Positions 24,551-32,556 of a DNA stretch of 43,605 nt are shown in pieces (position 1 is the first letter of the stretch; each line of letters opens with the position of its first letter). The notes under the pieces are model-generated. The model did no database searches. It had not been told where the DNA came from and worked only from the letters and a program-made list of their open reading frames with translations. The stretch comes from Natronomonas aquatica (GTDB lineage Archaea > Halobacteriota > Halobacteria > Halobacteriales > Haloarculaceae), in contig NZ_JAHLKM010000008.1 of assembly GCF_024449025.1 (NCBI RefSeq), positions 51,266-94,870 on the forward strand. The letters run 5' to 3'. The position numbers and the translations under genes were made by a program.

Positions 24551-25609
24551 ATGCCGAACGACATCGCAGTCATCCCGGGAGACGGTATCGGCACCGAAGT
24601 CGTCGATCGCTCGTTGCCGGTCGCCGAGGCGGCCGCCGACGCCGCCGGCGTGTCGATCGAAACCGCCGACTACGGGTGGGGTTCCGAACGGTACCTCGCG
24701 GAGGGGGCCATGATGCCCGAGGACGGTCTCGATCGGCTCCGCGATCACGACGCGATCTTTCTCGGCGCCGTGGGCCACCCCGAAGTGCCGGACTACGTGA
24801 CGCTCGGCGGGCTCCGCCTCGAGATCACGAAGGGGTTCAAACAGCACGTCTGTGAGCGTCCCACCCACCTGTTCGAGGGGGTTACGAGCCCGTTGCGGGA
24901 GTATGCGGGCGGGGAGATCGATTTCGTCGTCTACAGACAGAACACGGAGGGCGAGTACGCCGACATCGGCGGTCGCGAGTACGGGGGCTTCGACAACGAA
25001 GTCGCCGTCCAGAGCGCGCTGTTTACGCGCGAGGGAACCGAGACAATCGTTCGGGCGGCCTTCGAGGCCGCAGCCGACCGCGACGGCGAGCTCACCAACG
25101 TCACGAAGTCCAACGCACAGGCCCACGGGATGGTCTTCTGGGACGATATCGTCGACGAGGTCGGCGCGGAGTACCCCGGGGTTTCCGTCGAGCGGCTGCT
25201 CGTCGACGCCGCCAGTATGGACCTCGTCAGACGGCCCGAGGAGTTCGACGTGCTCGTCGCCTCGAACCTCTTCGGCGACATCCTCACCGACCTCGGTGCG
25301 GGTATCTCCGGGAGCCTCGGCCTCGCGCCCTCCTCGAACGTCGACCCGACCCGCGAACACCCCTCGATGTTCGAGCCGGTCCACGGCAGCGCCTTCGACA
25401 TCGCGGGCGAGGGGATCGCAAACCCCATCGGCGCCGTCCGATCGTGGGCGCTTCTCTTCGAGCATCTCGGCGAGGCCTCGGCCGCCTCGAAGCTGCGGGA
25501 CGCGGTGGCCGACCAACTCGCCGACCCCGACGCCCCGCGCACCCCCGACATCGGCGGCACGTCGGGAACGGGGGCTGTCACGGCCGACCTCCGCGAACGG
25601 ATCGAGTGA
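24551..25609 (+). CDS. Isocitrate/isopropylmalate dehydrogenase family, tartrate/D-malate dehydrogenase-like
   Basis: A 352-residue NAD(P)-dependent decarboxylating dehydrogenase. IAVIPGDGIGTEVV opens the fold, NTEGEYADIGG carries the catalytic loop, the Lys/Asp residues lie in VTKSNAQAHGMVFWDDI and LLVDAASMDLV, and FEPVHGSAFDIAGEGIANPIG is the cofactor region. The substrate loop FLGAVGHPEVPDYVTLGGLRL fits the tartrate/D-malate dehydrogenase (TtuC/DmlA) branch better than LeuB. It stands alone, without leuC/leuD, next to tfb. Substrate assignment is by family resemblance. Start ATG 24551 about 25-30 bases after a TATA-like element. Confidence 0.8.
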   Translation: MPNDIAVIPGDGIGTEVVDRSLPVAEAAADAAGVSIETADYGWGSERYLAEGAMMPEDGLDRLRDHDAIFLGAVGHPEVPDYVTLGGLRLEITKGFKQHVCERPTHLFEGVTSPLREYAGGEIDFVVYRQNTEGEYADIGGREYGGFDNEVAVQSALFTREGTETIVRAAFEAAADRDGELTNVTKSNAQAHGMVFWDDIVDEVGAEYPGVSVERLLVDAASMDLVRRPEEFDVLVASNLFGDILTDLGAGISGSLGLAPSSNVDPTREHPSMFEPVHGSAFDIAGEGIANPIGAVRSWALLFEHLGEASAASKLRDAVADQLADPDAPRTPDIGGTSGTGAVTADLRERIE

Positions 25610-25679
25610 CCTGTCCCCGAAGCCCGTCTCCCGTCCCCCGTCCCCGATCTCGGTTCCCTTCGCCCCGGTTCGACGCCGG

Positions 25680-26462
25680 TTACACCTCGTCGGATTCGAC
25701 GCGGCCGAGGAACCCCTCGATCGCGTCAGTCACGGCCGCGGCGTGTTCGATATAACAGCACCGCTTGCCCTCGACGGCCTCGAAGCGTCCCCGCGGGAGC
25801 GTCTCGGCGAGAGTCTCGCCGGCCGTCTTCGGCACTACCGGATCGTCGGTCCCACGGAAGACCAGCGCCGGGACCGACAGTTCGTACAGCGGTCCGGGAT
25901 CGAACCCCAGCGCCACAGAGCGGTGTCCGGCGAGCGCCTCGCCGGCCGCGTCCTCGGTTTTCCGCCACTCGAGGATCCGATCGACGGCGTTCGACTCGGC
26001 CAGAAACCGGTCGGTGAACGCCAACGACAGCGACGACCGGAGCCGCGATGGGTCCGAGGGGTGCAGCGCCGCGAGCGCGTCGGCGTCGATCCGATCGCCC
26101 GACGGCGGCACGCCGAAAAGCGAAAGCGACCGGGCGCGGCCGTACGTCCTCGCGTGTCGGAGCGCGACCATCCCGCCGAGCCCTGCCCCCACGAGGTGGA
26201 CCCGCCGGAGACCGGCCGCGGCGAGGACCGCCTCCAGATCGGCGGCGAACCGATCGAGGGTGTAGGGGCTACTCCGGTCGGACCCGTCGGTGCCGCGCGC
26301 CGCGTAGACGAGCGTCCGGTACGGTCCCGAGAGCGTCGGCGCCTGCCAGCCCCACACCCACGGGCCGAACCCGACGTCCGGAACGAAGGCGATAGCCGGT
26401 CGATCGGCCGGCCCGGACTGTTCGTATCGGAGCCGCGTCCCGTCAGTCGTGACCGTCGGCAT
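25680..26462 (-). CDS. Alpha/beta hydrolase-fold protein lacking the catalytic Ser
   Basis: A 260-residue protein. TDGTRLRYEQSGP and IAFVPDVGFG open the fold. The nucleophile elbow, normally G-x-S-x-G, reads LVGAGLGG with Gly at position 94 where Ser should be; the coding bases (GGG GCA GGG CTC GGC on the minus strand) are clear. The acid (FRGTDDPVVP) and His (CYIEHAAAV) positions look conserved. ATG 26462 (MPTVTTDG) is the start; the longer upstream reading is basic and overlaps the neighbour. Without Ser it is probably not an ordinary esterase; a cofactor-free dioxygenase/lyase-like or binding role is possible. It converges on the dehydrogenase gene. Confidence 0.75.
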   Translation of the reverse strand: MPTVTTDGTRLRYEQSGPADRPAIAFVPDVGFGPWVWGWQAPTLSGPYRTLVYAARGTDGSDRSSPYTLDRFAADLEAVLAAAGLRRVHLVGAGLGGMVALRHARTYGRARSLSLFGVPPSGDRIDADALAALHPSDPSRLRSSLSLAFTDRFLAESNAVDRILEWRKTEDAAGEALAGHRSVALGFDPGPLYELSVPALVFRGTDDPVVPKTAGETLAETLPRGRFEAVEGKRCCYIEHAAAVTDAIEGFLGRVESDEV

Positions 26463-26521
26463 GGACGGCGTTTCGTGACGCCGACGGATAGAACTGCCCG
26501 TCGAGGCGGGTTCGGAGGCCT

Positions 26522-27808
26522 TCAGGACTCCAGCGTGTCGAGGACCTCCCGGCACGCGGCCGGGGCGTTCCGGGCCCGCAGAGTCGCCGTGACGTACCGC
26601 CGGATCGTATCGTCCAGGCCGGCGGGCCTGACGTTGCTGTGTTGACGCGCCAACTCGTCGTCGGCGTGGACCACGAGCCACGCCGCGTCGGCGAGGGCGC
26701 CGCGGACGAGCGCCGGACGGGGGCTCTCCTCGAGCCCTGTCCGGATGGCCGAAAGTGCCTCGGATCGTATCGCACGGACGTCCTCGCCGGTTTCGGCGCG
26801 GAAGCGCTCGCCCTCGTCGATCCGGTCTCGGAGCCGATCGTACGCGAGGATGTCGACGAGCGCCTCCGTGGCGGACTGTACCGTCCGTGCCGGGCTCTCG
26901 ATGTCTCTCGCGCTCCGGGCGCTCGATTCGGCCTCGTCGTGGAGGCGACCTTCGAGCCGCATACGCAATCGGCTGTCGCTCTCCTCGGGGGCGGCCGGCA
27001 GTTCCGCCAGGTGGCGTTCGAGCGTCCCGGTCAGCGATTCGGCCGACGCCTCGAACGTCGACGCGAGGTCGCCGGCGTCAGACGGCAGGGAGGCCCCGAA
27101 CCGCCCGTACAGATAGCGGCTGTCCTCGAGGCCCGCCCGTGCCGACTCCGCGCTCTCGCCCCACTCGGCGACCGTCAGGAGCGCGCCGGGATCGCCGTAG
27201 GGTGCCGGATCACCTCCGAAGATCCGCTCGATGGTCTCTTCGATGCCGGCGTGGACGACGACGGCACGGACCGGATCCTCGCCGCGGTACTCGTGTTCCG
27301 ACCGGAAGGCGTTCGCCTCGTTCAGCGTCTCCCGGTGGGCCGAACGCAGGTCCGGCTCCGTCCGCCCGTCGGCGACGAAGGCCCACCCCGCCGCGGCGTA
27401 TCGAGCCTGGGTCCGTGCGCGCCGGAGCGACCTCATCGCCGACAGCCGCGTTCCCGCCGATCGGGCCGCATCGAGGCGGTCCGTCGCCCGTTCGGCCGCC
27501 GCAACGAGTTCCTCCCGGACGTGCCCGTTGGGGATGTCTTCCGGCCCCAGCGGCATCGGGAGCCGCCCGAGCAGGTCCGTCACACGGCTCGCGGTTCCGG
27601 CCAGCCGGTCGCGCTCGATGTCGACCGGGAGGTCCGCTTCGACGATCGGCGTCGACTCGTCGGGATCGGGAACGTCCGGAAGCCGCGTGATCGGGATCGC
27701 TTCGGCCGAGTCGTCCGATCGCCCGCCGAGTCCGCTACAGCCGGAAAGAGCCGCCGCCGCCCCGGCCGAAAGCAGGACCCTCCGCCGTGTCCAGGTCGGG
27801 TCGGTCAT
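26522..27808 (-). CDS. Helical Tat lipoprotein of unknown function
   Basis: A 428-residue protein with a Tat-type lipoprotein signal (TRRRVLLSAGAAAALSGC, lipobox Cys about 25), so it should be anchored outside the membrane. The mature part is rich in Ala, Arg and Glu and almost entirely helical (many ERA, ARS and LRRAR runs), with some coiled-coil character; I recognise no domain. Its start overlaps the stop of the upstream lipoprotein gene by four bases (ATGA), so the two are translated together. Other readings start far upstream (to 28096) but lie inside that gene. Probably a structural partner of the upstream protein; not identified further. Confidence 0.65.
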   Translation of the reverse strand: MTDPTWTRRRVLLSAGAAAALSGCSGLGGRSDDSAEAIPITRLPDVPDPDESTPIVEADLPVDIERDRLAGTASRVTDLLGRLPMPLGPEDIPNGHVREELVAAAERATDRLDAARSAGTRLSAMRSLRRARTQARYAAAGWAFVADGRTEPDLRSAHRETLNEANAFRSEHEYRGEDPVRAVVVHAGIEETIERIFGGDPAPYGDPGALLTVAEWGESAESARAGLEDSRYLYGRFGASLPSDAGDLASTFEASAESLTGTLERHLAELPAAPEESDSRLRMRLEGRLHDEAESSARSARDIESPARTVQSATEALVDILAYDRLRDRIDEGERFRAETGEDVRAIRSEALSAIRTGLEESPRPALVRGALADAAWLVVHADDELARQHSNVRPAGLDDTIRRYVTATLRARNAPAACREVLDTLES

Positions 27809-28500
27809 CGCTCCGTCCCCCCGTCGGTGGCGTTCGCCGCGTCCTCCGTGGACCCGCCGTCGGCGCCCTCGGCACCGGCGGGACCGTCGCCGTGGCAGGA
27901 CCCGCGTCCGCTGATGCTGGAGCCGTAGCCGTTGACCTCCGATTCGGCGAGGCTCGCGGGGATCCGGACGAGCCGTGACTCGAAGACCTCCGCGTCGGCG
28001 GCACAGCGCTCGTCGTAGGGGCGCCCACGCCGCACGTAGTTCGTCTGTACCTCGTCGACGGCCCACGAGACCGAACAGAGCTTCAGCCGGAAACACTCCG
28101 CGACGCGTACCGTCTCGAGATAGATCGTCTCGTTTTCGAAATCTGTCGCCGAGATGAACGACGAGACCGCCGTCGCGTCGGCGCCGTCGGCGACGACGAG
28201 GTTCTCGGCCCGCGATCCGCTGTCGACGACCGTGTGTGTGTGATACCTGGACTGTCGGTCCGCCCCGGCCGGTGTCCCGTCGGCACCTGCCAGCCGGATC
28301 GACGGCTCGGCCGCGTCGGTCCGGAGCAGGAGGCTGTCGGGGTCGGTTTCGCTGTTCTCACCGCGGGTCGACGGCCCGGGGCCGTCCGAGGCCGACCGCG
28401 AGACGCTCGACTCCTCGCCGGTGAACCGCCCACAGCCGGCCAGCCCGGCGGTCAAAGCGGCGGCTGTCCGGAGGAGGTTGCGTCGCGTTGGGGGGACCAT
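27805..28500 (-). CDS. Cysteine-containing lipoprotein of unknown function
   Basis: A 231-residue protein with signal RRNLLRTAAALTAGLAGC (Tat-like, lipobox Cys about 23). The mature part holds a low-complexity acidic linker, then a beta-rich domain (ENLVVADGADATAVSSFI, ENETIYLETVRVAEC) with Cys in ECFRLKLCSVSW and DERCAAD that may form disulfides outside the cell. The end is Gly/Ala/Asp-rich (GRGSCHGDGPAG). I recognise no named domain. First gene of a two-gene lipoprotein operon; it diverges from the aminotransferase at 28626 over 125 bases. Confidence 0.65.
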   Translation of the reverse strand: MVPPTRRNLLRTAAALTAGLAGCGRFTGEESSVSRSASDGPGPSTRGENSETDPDSLLLRTDAAEPSIRLAGADGTPAGADRQSRYHTHTVVDSGSRAENLVVADGADATAVSSFISATDFENETIYLETVRVAECFRLKLCSVSWAVDEVQTNYVRRGRPYDERCAADAEVFESRLVRIPASLAESEVNGYGSSISGRGSCHGDGPAGAEGADGGSTEDAANATDGGTER

Positions 28501-28625
28501 CTGTGTCGTCTCCGAGTGGGGGACAATAGGATAAACCGTTTACGTCTCGACTGTGGTTGTGGAGTACCGTCCCTGTCGGCGACGGGATGGGGTAGACCTT
28601 TTCCGCCGGCGGCCGAACCCGGCCC

Positions 28626-29720
28626 ATGGATCCGACCGATCTCCGCGCGGAGATTCCCGCCTGTCAGTCGTGTGCGTACCTGAACACCGGCGCCAGCGGA
28701 CCGTGTCCCGAACCCGTCGTCGAGGCGGTCGCCGACGCCCAGCGACGCCAGGAATTCGACGTCTGCTCGGTCGGTCACTACACCGCCGCCGCAGACCTCA
28801 AGGAAAAAGCCCGGGGGGCGATCGCGCCCCACGTCGGCGCCACCCCGGCCGACATCGCGCTGGTCGATGCGACCGGCGACGGGATCAGCCGGATCGCCAA
28901 CGCTCTCGAGTGGGAACCGGGCGATCGGGTCGTTCGGACCGACCTAGAACACCCTTCGGGCGTGTTGCCGTGGCGGCGCCTCGCCGAGACGGGCATCGAG
29001 GTCACGACGGTTTCCTGTCCCGAGGGTCGGTTGCCGATGGACGCCTACCGGGAGGCCGTCGAGGGGGCACGGCTGGTCTGTCTGAGTTCCGAAAGCTGGC
29101 TCCACGGAACGCGGCTCCCCGTCGCCGAGGCTGTCGAGATCGCCCACGACGCCGGCGCGCTCGTCGTCGTCGACGCCGTCCAGACGGTCGGCCAGCACCC
29201 GATCGACGTCGAGGCGTGGGGTGCCGACGTCGTCTGTGCGTCGGGCCACAAGTGGTTGCTCGGGCCGTGGGGCGCCGGGTTCGTGTACGTCGCCCCCGAC
29301 TCGCTTTCGGCGCTCCGCCCCCGCCACATCGGCTACCGGAGCGTGACCGATCCCACCGGAGAGGGCCTGGAGTATCACCCCGATGCGAGCCGTCTCGAGG
29401 TCTCGACGAACGCGGTCGCCCCCTACGCCGGCCTGATCGAGGCGATCGACCTGCTCGAGTCGGTCGGGATGGACACGGTCGAGGCCCGGATCGAACGGCT
29501 CACCGATCGGCTCAAGGCGGGCCTCGGCGATAGGTGTCTCTCGCCAGACGTCTACGAATCCGGGCTGGTCGCCTTCGAGGTCGACGATACCGGGTCGTTC
29601 CTCGAGCGAACCGAGGCGGCTGAAATAGCTGTCCGCGATCTCCCCTCGGGAGTGATCCGGGCGTCCGTCCACGCGTTCAACACCGCAGAGGAGATCGACG
29701 CGCTCCTAGAGCTGTGTTGA
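28626..29720 (+). CDS. Class V aminotransferase (cysteine desulfurase-like fold)
   Basis: A 364-residue PLP enzyme. The PLP lysine is in VCASGHKWLLGPWGAGFVYV (about residue 211), the cofactor-binding Asp in ALVVVDAVQTVGQHPIDV, and the N-terminus YLNTGASGPCPEPVVEA is typical of the group. The Cys loop of true cysteine desulfurases is not evident, so an aminotransferase, kynureninase-like or isopenicillin-epimerase-like activity is more likely; substrate unknown. Start ATG 28626 lies about 25-30 bases after a T-rich CTTTTCC element, so probably leaderless. Confidence 0.82.
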   Translation: MDPTDLRAEIPACQSCAYLNTGASGPCPEPVVEAVADAQRRQEFDVCSVGHYTAAADLKEKARGAIAPHVGATPADIALVDATGDGISRIANALEWEPGDRVVRTDLEHPSGVLPWRRLAETGIEVTTVSCPEGRLPMDAYREAVEGARLVCLSSESWLHGTRLPVAEAVEIAHDAGALVVVDAVQTVGQHPIDVEAWGADVVCASGHKWLLGPWGAGFVYVAPDSLSALRPRHIGYRSVTDPTGEGLEYHPDASRLEVSTNAVAPYAGLIEAIDLLESVGMDTVEARIERLTDRLKAGLGDRCLSPDVYESGLVAFEVDDTGSFLERTEAAEIAVRDLPSGVIRASVHAFNTAEEIDALLELC

Positions 29721-29811
29721 CCGCCGCCCGCCCGCGCCCCCGTGACGGCCGTTCCGGCGCGGTACAGTCTCTCACACTATAATTATGTGTATTCGGACCT
29801 TCCAGGTATGT

Positions 29812-29970
29812 ATGCCGGAATGTCAGAACTGCGGCGCGTTCGTGACGGCAGCGTACGCACGGGTTTTCACGCCGAACGGTGTCGAGAACCCGCGCGTCTG
29901 TCCACAGTGTGAGGACAAGATCCGGGACGGATCGGACGTCCGCGAGGCCCGTTCGACCCGCCGGACGTGA
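29812..29970 (+). CDS. Small two-CxxC zinc-finger protein (DUF7563-like)
   Basis: A 52-residue protein: CQNCGAFVTAAYARVF, then CPQC. Two CxxC pairs should bind one zinc. A second copy of the same kind is at 34085 (CDHCDAHVSGRFARVF ... CPNC). ATG 29812 (MPECQ) was preferred over ATG 29785 because it aligns with the start of the other copy and lies about 32 bases after ACTATAATTA. Such tiny zinc proteins are common in haloarchaea; function unknown, possibly nucleic-acid or protein binding. Confidence 0.7.
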   Translation: MPECQNCGAFVTAAYARVFTPNGVENPRVCPQCEDKIRDGSDVREARSTRRT

Positions 29971-30010
29971 CCTGACCGCCCGACTCTTCGTTCTTTCGTG
30001 TTCGTGACGT

Positions 30011-31330
30011 TTAGCCGCCGCCGTCGGCGTCTTCGACGAGCGAACGGGCCTCCGCGAGCAGCTCCTCGGCCCGTCCCGACGCGCGCGCTTCCGCCGTGAG
30101 CCGAACGAGCGGCTGGGTACCGCTGGCACGGATCAGAAACCAGCCGTCGTCGCGCTCGACTCTGACGCCATCGAGGGTCCCGACCGACTCGTAGGTTTCC
30201 AGCACCTCCGCTTCGACGGCCGCCATCGTCGCCGCCTTGTCCGTCCGTTCGATACTCGCCCGCCGGATCGGATACGAGGGGATCGCCTCGAGTCGCTTCC
30301 CGATCGGTTCGGCCGCCGCGAGCGCCGCCAGCCGAACCGCCGCGAGCGGGCCGTCCGGACACAGCGTCGCCTCGGGCCAGATCCAGGCGCCGGAGGGCTC
30401 CCCGCCGAAGGCGACGTCCTCGGCGCGTGCGGCCTCGGCGACGTGGACGTCACCGACGGGCGTCCGGGTGACGGCCACGCCGCGGTCGGCGAGAAAGTCC
30501 TCGACGGCGAGGCTGGTATCGACGGGGACGGCGACACGCCGGCCCGCCTCGGCGGCGTCGGCCGCAAAGAGCGTCAAAAGCGCATCGCCCGACAGGAAGG
30601 TCCCGTCGCCCGCGACCGCCCGGGTCCGGTCGGCGTCGCCGTCGTGGGCGATCCCCAGATCGTAGGCGCCATCAGCGACCAGCGCCGCGAGCGCGCGACA
30701 GTTCGCTTCGGTCGGCTCGGAGGGCCGCCCCGGGAACCGTCCGTCCGGCTGGGCGTTGAGCGTCTCGACGGCACACCCGGCTTCGATGAGCGCCTCGACG
30801 GTGACCCCGCCGGCGCCGTTACCGAGGTCGACGGCGATCTCGAGATCGAGCGCGTCGGCCCCGCCTGCGGCCTCGAGGAGCGTCCCGACGTGCCGGGCGG
30901 ACGTGTCGGCGGCGGTCCGCGTTCCGAGCCCGTCCCACGGCCGGAGGTCGTACTCGTCGGCCTCGATTCGTTCCGCGATGCGGTTCTGGTCGGCGGTGTC
31001 GTAGGCCTGCCCCGAGGGCTGCCACAGCTTGAGCCCGTTGTCCTCGGGGGGGTTGTGACTCGCCGTCACCGCGAGGCCGGCGTCGGCTCCGAGCCAGCCG
31101 ACGCTCCGTGCGACCGTCGGCGTCGCGGCCATCCCCAGATCGACCACGTCGGTTCCGAGCTCCCGGAGCCCGGCCGCCGCCGCGTCGACGAGCACTTCGC
31201 CGCTGTCCCGTGGATCCCGGCCCACGACGACCCGGTCGGTCTCCGCGCCGAGGGCCCGTCCCACCCGAAGCGCCAGGGCGGCGGTCACCTCCGTTCCGAC
31301 CGCCCCGCGGATCCCGCTGGTTCCGAACAT
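30011..31330 (-). CDS. glmM: Phosphohexomutase (phosphoglucosamine/phosphomannomutase type)
   Basis: A 439-residue enzyme moving phosphate between C1 and C6 (or the amino-sugar equivalent), feeding glycan and sugar-nucleotide synthesis. MFGTSGIRGAVG opens domain 1, the phosphoserine loop is VTASHNPPEDNGLK (Ser91), the metal loop is AHDGDADRTRAV, and the sugar-binding FGGEPSGAWIWPEA and phosphate-binding IRASGTQPLVRL complete the set. Start at minus-strand ATG 31330 is the natural start of the domain. The exact sugar (GlcN, Man or Glc) cannot be read from motifs, so the symbol is tentative. Divergent from rpiA. Confidence 0.87.
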   Translation of the reverse strand: MFGTSGIRGAVGTEVTAALALRVGRALGAETDRVVVGRDPRDSGEVLVDAAAAGLRELGTDVVDLGMAATPTVARSVGWLGADAGLAVTASHNPPEDNGLKLWQPSGQAYDTADQNRIAERIEADEYDLRPWDGLGTRTAADTSARHVGTLLEAAGGADALDLEIAVDLGNGAGGVTVEALIEAGCAVETLNAQPDGRFPGRPSEPTEANCRALAALVADGAYDLGIAHDGDADRTRAVAGDGTFLSGDALLTLFAADAAEAGRRVAVPVDTSLAVEDFLADRGVAVTRTPVGDVHVAEAARAEDVAFGGEPSGAWIWPEATLCPDGPLAAVRLAALAAAEPIGKRLEAIPSYPIRRASIERTDKAATMAAVEAEVLETYESVGTLDGVRVERDDGWFLIRASGTQPLVRLTAEARASGRAEELLAEARSLVEDADGGG

Positions 31331-31434
31331 ATCGGCGGCACTCGCGCCACGGGCAAAACTCTGCCCGTCCGTCCGGGCGACAGCACACGGCATACACCAC
31401 AAGTGCTTTTTCCGCGTCGGTCCGAGACGCCGGC

Positions 31435-32127
31435 ATGAAACAGCCCGGCGGAACGGACACACAGAAACGACGGGCCGGCGAGAGCGCCGCCGCGGCCGTT
31501 CCCGACGGCTCGGTCGTCGGGTTCGGCACCGGCTCGACGGCCGCCGAAGCGATCCGTGCGCTGGGCCGGCGGGTCGAGTCGGGGCTCGATATCCGTGCGA
31601 TCCCGACCTCCTATCAGTCCAGACAACTCGCCCGCGAGGCGTCGATCCCGCTCGTGACGCTCGAGGACGCCGCACCCGACGTCGCGATCGACGGCGCCGA
31701 CCGAATCGCCGGCTTCGATCTGATAAAGGGCGGCGGCGCGGCCCACGCCCGCGAGAAACTCGTTGCGACGGCCGCCGGCCGCCTCTGGATCGTCGCCGAC
31801 GGGACGAAACTCGCCGACACGCTGGACCGTCCGGTCCCGATCGAGGTGCTGCCCGACGCCGTCCCCGTTCTCGAACCGGCGCTCGAATCGCTCGGCGGTG
31901 ACCCGACGCTTCGGGCCGCCGAACGCAAGGACGGCCCGGTCGTCACCGACAACGGCAACCTCGTCGTCGACTGTGCGTTCGGCGAGATCGCCACGCCCGC
32001 CGATCTCGCTGCCGACCTCGCGGCGCTGCCGGGCGTCGTCGAACACGGCCTCTTCGTCGGAATGGCCGAGGAGATCCACGTCGGAACCGAATCGGGCGTC
32101 GACGTCCGCGAACGCGGATCACGGTAA
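31435..32127 (+). CDS. rpiA: Ribose-5-phosphate isomerase A
   Basis: A 230-residue enzyme interconverting ribose-5-phosphate and ribulose-5-phosphate, the supply route of ribose in archaea. Full-length motifs are VVGFGTGSTAAEAIRALG, DVAIDGADRIAG, LIKGGGAAHAREK, IVADGTKLAD, and VTDNGNLVVDCAF near the end. Start ATG 31435 follows a TGCTTTT element by about 25 bases; the longer reading from 31108 is antisense to glmM. Confidence 0.94.
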   Translation: MKQPGGTDTQKRRAGESAAAAVPDGSVVGFGTGSTAAEAIRALGRRVESGLDIRAIPTSYQSRQLAREASIPLVTLEDAAPDVAIDGADRIAGFDLIKGGGAAHAREKLVATAAGRLWIVADGTKLADTLDRPVPIEVLPDAVPVLEPALESLGGDPTLRAAERKDGPVVTDNGNLVVDCAFGEIATPADLAADLAALPGVVEHGLFVGMAEEIHVGTESGVDVRERGSR

Positions 32128-32185
32128 GTCGCGGTCCGGCCCCGCCGCTCTTCGGGTGATATAAAAAACGTAAACGCCGTCGACC

Positions 32186-32353
32186 TTACAGGTCGCGCGG
32201 CTGGACCGTCTTGCGGTCGTTCTCCTCTGCCCGTCGGGCGGCGTCCTCGAGCAGTTCTTCGACCTCGTCGTCGAGGGCGGCGTAGAAGTCCGAGGCAACG
32301 TTCATGTCATCGAGCGCTTCCTTCACAGTGGCTTTGACGATCAGGTCTGCCAT
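32186..32353 (-). CDS. Short histone-fold protein (DUF1931 / CBF-NF-Y-like)
   Basis: A 55-residue protein, MADLIVKATVKEALDD ... ASDFYAALDDEVEELLEDAARRAEENDRKTVQPRDL. The RKTVQPRDL end is the histone-fold loop and last helix start seen in archaeal histones (which run to about 67 residues), so this is a single, shortened histone fold. Its acidic surface is unlike DNA-compacting histones. A clear TATA (32378-32386) gives a leaderless transcript. A second TnpB element begins only some 40-50 bases upstream of that TATA. Confidence 0.8.
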   Translation of the reverse strand: MADLIVKATVKEALDDMNVASDFYAALDDEVEELLEDAARRAEENDRKTVQPRDL

Positions 32354-32377
32354 ACAGGGTCTTGTTTCTCCGGGCCC

Positions 32378-32386
32378 TTTATATAC
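32378..32386 (-). promoter_or_regulatory. TATA element of the short histone-fold gene
   Basis: On the minus strand GTATATAAAG, preceded by a purine-rich BRE-like GGGAAA, lies 25-33 bases before ATG 32353. It is intact despite the mobile element upstream. Confidence 0.75.
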
Positions 32387-32446
32387 TTTCCCAAAATCGG
32401 GCGGCATGGATGCTTCTATCGCCCGTTTAGCAGATTGGGCGAGAAG

Positions 32447-32491
32447 CCCCTACCCTCAAGGAGCGACCCGATGGGAGCGAGTAGGGTGGGG
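32447..32491 (+). repeat. Left-end hairpin of the second TnpB element
   Basis: Outer arms CCCC-T-ACCCT and AGGGTGGGG pair with a bulged T, enclosing an inner CTC/GAG stem. The same layout, with CCCCTGCCT/AGGCAGGGG arms and CAAGGA start of the loop, is seen at the right end. Confidence 0.65.
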
Positions 32492-32556
32492 ATGAATCGT
32501 CCTGCGAGGGATGCTTATTTTTAAGTTTCTACAGGTAGATAATCAAGGTACGGCGC

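Noticed and set aside
24551-25609. Straightforward LeuB (leucine pathway) annotation
   Set aside because: No leuA/C/D neighbours, and the substrate loop GAVGHPEVPDYVTLGGLRL fits the tartrate/D-malate branch better.
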